Assembly (NCBI GenBank): GCA_030704615.1
Contig: CM060734.1
Coordinates: 14,136,001 to 14,200,000 of the forward strand
DNA length: 64,000 bases
Origin: Takakia lepidozioides
Lineage: Eukaryota; Streptophyta; Takakiopsida; Takakiales; Takakiaceae
Direction: 5' to 3'
A program made the translations under genes and the position numbers. How positions within the stretch are numbered: position 1 is the first letter of the stretch; each line of letters starts with the position of its first letter. Under the pieces are notes generated by a model that did not search any database, was not told the origin of the DNA, and saw only the letters and a list, made by a program, of their open reading frames with translations. Positions 60,651 through 64,000 of this stretch are shown in pieces.

Positions 60651-63332
60651 CTGTCGCGTGGTCCTGAAAGGTCCTTGGAGCAGTTCTCAGAGCCATTTCA
60701 TTCCATGTTTTTTTCATTCTGTGCTACTTGCATCTTTCTCACTTCGCGCTTTGGTGGGTTGGGATTTATCTCCTGTTTAACAGGTACACGAAATATGTGC
60801 TTATGGAAGGAAATCACCTGAGCGGTATTCCAGACTATCTTGACATGTGGTCGGGCCCTGTAAACGATCCAACCATGTATACTGCAGGGATATTGAAGGA
60901 CTGGAGTCCTTCTCACTTCAGAGACTGTGGCTGGTACCTTGACTGCCCACCGGAGCACACGACCTTTCAAGAACAACATATGAAATATTTGAACAATAAT
61001 GCTGAGATGCTGGTGCCTCTGACTGACGAAGAGTACCAAAGAAACATAGCAACATTGGCTGCCAAGGAGCCTGATGCTCAGGGAACGCCGCAGAAGGGAA
61101 AGAAGGCGGGCCGCAAACCAAAAGACAAGGCTCTTGATGTCATAGCCATCTCACCAGCAAAGCCAAAGGACAAAGACAAGTCTAAAGAGAAGGAAAAAGA
61201 CAAGGGGAAGGAGAAAGAAAAGGAGATGGAGAGTGGGCAGGACTTCACTGCTGGAAGATATACCCGCACAGTTCAGTACGTGTTCGATGCCAAGCCACAC
61301 CCTTCCCGTTCTGATTCGGCAGGAGAGATTAAAATTGTCAATGAGGGTTGGCTGTCGATGATGCAGAGTCGAAAGAGAGGATACACTAGGGTGCCTTCGC
61401 CTACCTGGGACAACATAATCTCATTCCTCAATCTGGTGAGAATTCCAGTTTCTTTCCTTTTTCTCTGAAAGTTTCATTGGCAGTATTTCAGTCTGGTTCT
61501 TTGAAAACATTCTTTCCATCGTTCTTAAAAAAAACATGTCTGTTGTAGGTGAGCACAGGTCCCACCTTTGTGTGCCGTGTGCAGAAAACATATGCGGCTG
61601 ACATTGTTATTCTCGACATCCCGGATGGCCAGGCTGTGCCAGAAGTTCTTCCAAAGGGCAAGACGCCAGGCTGGAACAAATTCGAGGACAACTACTGGAG
61701 TTGGGTGTTCGGGTTCTGTAATAATTTCCTCTCTGATGCAGGGACACTTTTACTTTTTCAGTCATGTGACCTTGATAGTCGTCGGGCATTGGCATCATAC
61801 CTGAAGTCTTCAGGGTTTGAAGTTTTGCGCACATGGAATTGTGTGAACAGCCTCTACCTTGTGAAAGGGGGTTTCCCTGGTCAGCTGGTATGCCGTCTCC
61901 CTTCTGCTTGTGCTTTCATGATGATTTTCAATGTTCTCTGCAGCTCCACTCTAGAAGAATCTGTCATGATCGACACCGATCATCACCGATTCGTGATAAA
62001 AATGATTGTTTTGTGCCTGAGTTCTGAATAGCCGATGTACACACTTCACTATAGATTGTGTTTATCACACTAACCTGCTATCTTTAGCAAACGAGGATGT
62101 TCGAGGCGATCTGCCTGCGGAGGATTCGCACCTCAAAGACACCATCCTCCATCCGCAGCTTTGAGATTTCTGACCAGGGTTGTTTCGTCACCCCCCCCTA
62201 TGAGCCGCATGTCGATGACATTTTGTACAACTTCATGCAGTCCAGTCAGACTCTGAAGAGACCAGATGGCACTCCCTAGAGAGGTGCAAAGGAAAAATCC
62301 CCAGCGTTCATGCAAATACCGCTGGAGTCATGCAGCCACCACTCTGCACGGGTGGTCGATCTTTTTGTGTCCACAGGTTCGTTCTCTCCCTTTTGAATTG
62401 ATTTTCTTTCACCAATTCCATCTGCTTAAATCCCCCCCACCGAACTGTTCATGTCCTCCTGTCTGGTGCAGGAGCAACTTACCATACATGCAAGGCAGGC
62501 GGAAGAAGCCTTTTTGGCATGGAGGGTGATTCTGACCTCTACAACACAGTGCTCCTCCCCCTTTTGTCTGGCTCCACTTCAGGCACACAGACTGATCGGA
62601 TTCAAATTTGAAATGATGACGATCCCGAAGATAAGCAGGTCGACAACGACTTTTCATGTGAGTAAGTGCTGAACCCACTTTGGGAGTCATACTCAATTTC
62701 TCAATAACATCAAAGTTACAGTAATAACTTTTTCAGGCTGTCTTTCAGGAAAGGCAGTGGTGGATCTTCAGGAGATACAGTCATTTGTGGCGAGTCTGTT
62801 TTCGACAGCCCCCTTTCCAATTTTTTGCTTCCTGATTATGCCGAAGCAATGGCACTTCACGCGCCCGAGGGGGGCTGCTATTTCATGAGCCATGAGCCAT
62901 GAGCGGCATGAGCCATGAGCAGAGTCGCAAGTGTGGAAAAAAACATGAGCAGCACTATTTTCCGGAAATGAGTGTCCGCGGGAATAGGGTTTAGGGTGCC
63001 ACGGTCATAGGGGGAAAAGGACCTCCCGATGAAGGAGGTTCGGCAATGTTATTTAGAATTATATATTGAAAGGCAATGTTTCGCGAATGGTAGGGTGGTA
63101 CTGCTCTGTACAATGGGGGCCCATTTCAGCCTACCAGCCACTTGCAAAATCCACCCACACTCCCAATCCCAAACGAAATGAGCAATGATGCATTTTGGGA
63201 ACGATGGACACAGAATAGAATAAAAAGAGGGCACAATGAGGTTTTTATTGATCCACATGAATTGCATTTGAAGCACGTCTACTGTGCTAATTGTGCCATC
63301 AAATCTTGAGCCCTGTGCCTACTGAATCCAAG

Positions 63333-63602
63333 TCACGTTGTCAATGGGACTTCGACTGCTCTCAGAACTAGCTCATGAGTCATGGGGCTCCTCCATGTAA
63401 AGTCGATTGCAGCCGTTGTACCGCCCCTAGTGATGTTCACCACAATGTCCTGCCCTTCAATCATACCACCATCGAATATGGAAATCTTCACGTTTTCGTC
63501 GTCCACACCAATGCAAATGTCCCCATACAATGGAGAAGAGGAGCGCACTCCTTGAGGAGAATAGGTCTCTCCGATGGAGTCCACCCACGTCCAGTGGCAG
63601 CA
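63333..63602 (-). CDS. Conserved small protein, E5 copy
   Basis: WTWVDSIGETYSPQGVRSSS, LYGDICIGVDDENVKISIF and GGMIEGQDIVVNITRGGTT correspond to the E2 protein at 26,709-27,026 with mostly conservative changes and an identical stop position. The 5' part is lost at the inversion point. Function unknown. Confidence 0.55.
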   Translation of the reverse strand, partial: CCHWTWVDSIGETYSPQGVRSSSPLYGDICIGVDDENVKISIFDGGMIEGQDIVVNITRGGTTAAIDFTWRSPMTHELVLRAVEVPLTT

Positions 63603-63619
63603 GTTCGATTCCGATTTTC

Positions 63620-64000
63620 CCAGCTACGACGGTCACCCATGCAGAAGAAGGCGCACTACTATGCTGTTGCGGTGAACCCAGTTCTGGTTCTGCAGGCACG
63701 ACATTATGACTTGCGTGTATGGAAAGCCCAAGTACGGCATACAAACAATGCCAGAGGCTCCCCCGGTGTGGCCGGTGGAAGCAGGCTGCGATTTGAGTCA
63801 GGTTGAGGCCGACGCCCTTACCGCCGCAGGATTTCGGATGGTGCAGCGCACTGACGTCCCCAGAGAACCATTTCCGCTTCCACAGCCTCCACCACCGACC
63901 CCTGTGAGAGCAAGAACAATGGGACACGACGGCTCTAAGCATCCTACACACCGTTGGGGGAAACCGAAGAGGCGGCGACCTCCCTCAAAAGTGAACGAGA
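63620..64000 (+). pseudogene. E5 MULE transposase, middle fragment
   Basis: On the plus strand FWFCRHDIMTCVYGKPKYGI, PEAPPVWPVEAGCDLSQVEA and DALTAAGFRMVQRTDVP match the E3 transposase upstream of its SWIM finger, followed by KRRRPPSKVNE, the sequence that leads into NALGMNCTIQSS in E1. A TAG-type or TGA stop lies just before FWFC. The coding strand is opposite to that of the other copies, in line with the inversion. It continues past the window. Confidence 0.7.

Larger units (their letters stand above)
56806..62868 (+). pseudogene. E2 ParB-methyltransferase gene
   Basis: The copy parallels E3 exon by exon: basic exon to about 57,216 (RKRRKSLYFTSLRERRRARE), ParB exon ending near 58,695 (LSHDITKLESDFVHGYRLGA, FYVWDDNHRLLAWMGCI), 58,788-58,980, 59,068-59,502 (exons 4 and 5 fused without an intron), about 59,600-59,814, 60,784-61,435 and 61,549-61,887 (an extra intron splits exon 7), 62,088-62,375, 62,472-62,662, and 62,737-62,868. 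The methyltransferase motif IV is intact (VILDIPDGQAV), motif I is degraded (VVDLFVSTG/ATYH). Breaks: TAG at 57,136, TAG near 59,404, TAG at 62,277 (Trp in E3), TGA near 62,608, and the donor after the ParB exon is ATAAGT instead of GTAAGT. E5 cuts the last exon. Confidence 0.75.
62869..64000. mobile_element. E5: transposon of the E2 subfamily, left end, with internal inversion
   Basis: It starts with GGGGCTGCTATTTCATGAGC within the last exon of the E2 methyltransferase gene and matches 26,244-26,985 closely to about 63,603. From there the orientation flips: 63,607-63,695 matches the reverse complement of 26,990-27,050, and the MULE coding sequence continues on the plus strand to the window edge. 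Confidence 0.7.

Overview
The window looks like nuclear DNA of a streptophyte (charophyte) alga, possibly Chara. This is inference. It rests on spliced genes with canonical GT-AG introns, plant-type gene fragments (a pentatricopeptide E-motif, an F-box/kelch protein, monodehydroascorbate reductase, a SET1-type exon), and a Ty3/gypsy element that carries a cytosine-5 DNA methyltransferase, a combination reported before from charophytes and dinoflagellates. Most of the window is transposable elements inserted into one another.

Region 1 (1-5.4 kb) holds the only apparently intact host gene: a five-exon fusion of one GT64 (exostosin-like) domain and two GT8-like domains, all joined in phase. A helicase fragment lies just upstream. 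Region 2 (5.4-21.1 kb) is a graveyard: a 100-bp tandem array split by two LINEs (one with an inverted 5' part), a SET exon, a PPR fragment, a Tat-like gypsy gag with its primer-binding site, and an F-box/kelch pseudogene.

Region 3 (21.2-64 kb) is a nest of related large DNA transposons, called E0, E1, E2, E3 and E5 here. They have terminal repeats containing TATTTCATGAGC. The only complete copy is E3 (42,829-56,315; 13.5 kb; 9-bp target duplication CACAATAAC). It carries two divergent genes. One is a MULE-type transposase with a C-terminal SWIM zinc finger. The other is a ten-exon gene joining a ParB-like domain (DGNHRLLAW) to a permuted DNA amino-methyltransferase fold (LDIPDG, then LDLTCGTG). 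Arrays of a dyad-symmetric site (10-bp arms, 2-bp centre) lie between the two genes and, in E3 and E2, in the same intron of the methyltransferase gene; E3 and E1 also carry copies near the left end. The sequence of the site differs between subfamilies but its 10+2+10 architecture does not.

E2 (26,244-62,868) is split by a Ty3/gypsy element (30,460-42,116), by E3, and truncated by E5. E2 itself sits in E1, and E1 sits in the last exon of E0. The gypsy element encodes Gag, protease, a cytosine-5 methyltransferase, reverse transcriptase/RNase H and an integrase ending in a PHD finger. Its termini are circularly permuted relative to its LTRs, as if a two-LTR circle had integrated through a palindrome inside the LTR. 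The sequence after the 5' LTR is complementary to the element's own LTR, which suggests self-priming.

Several layers of DNA-modification machinery (C5 methyltransferase, amino-methyltransferase, PHD reader) are therefore carried by parasites in one 43-kb stretch. Most copies are damaged by frameshifts or nonsense codons.
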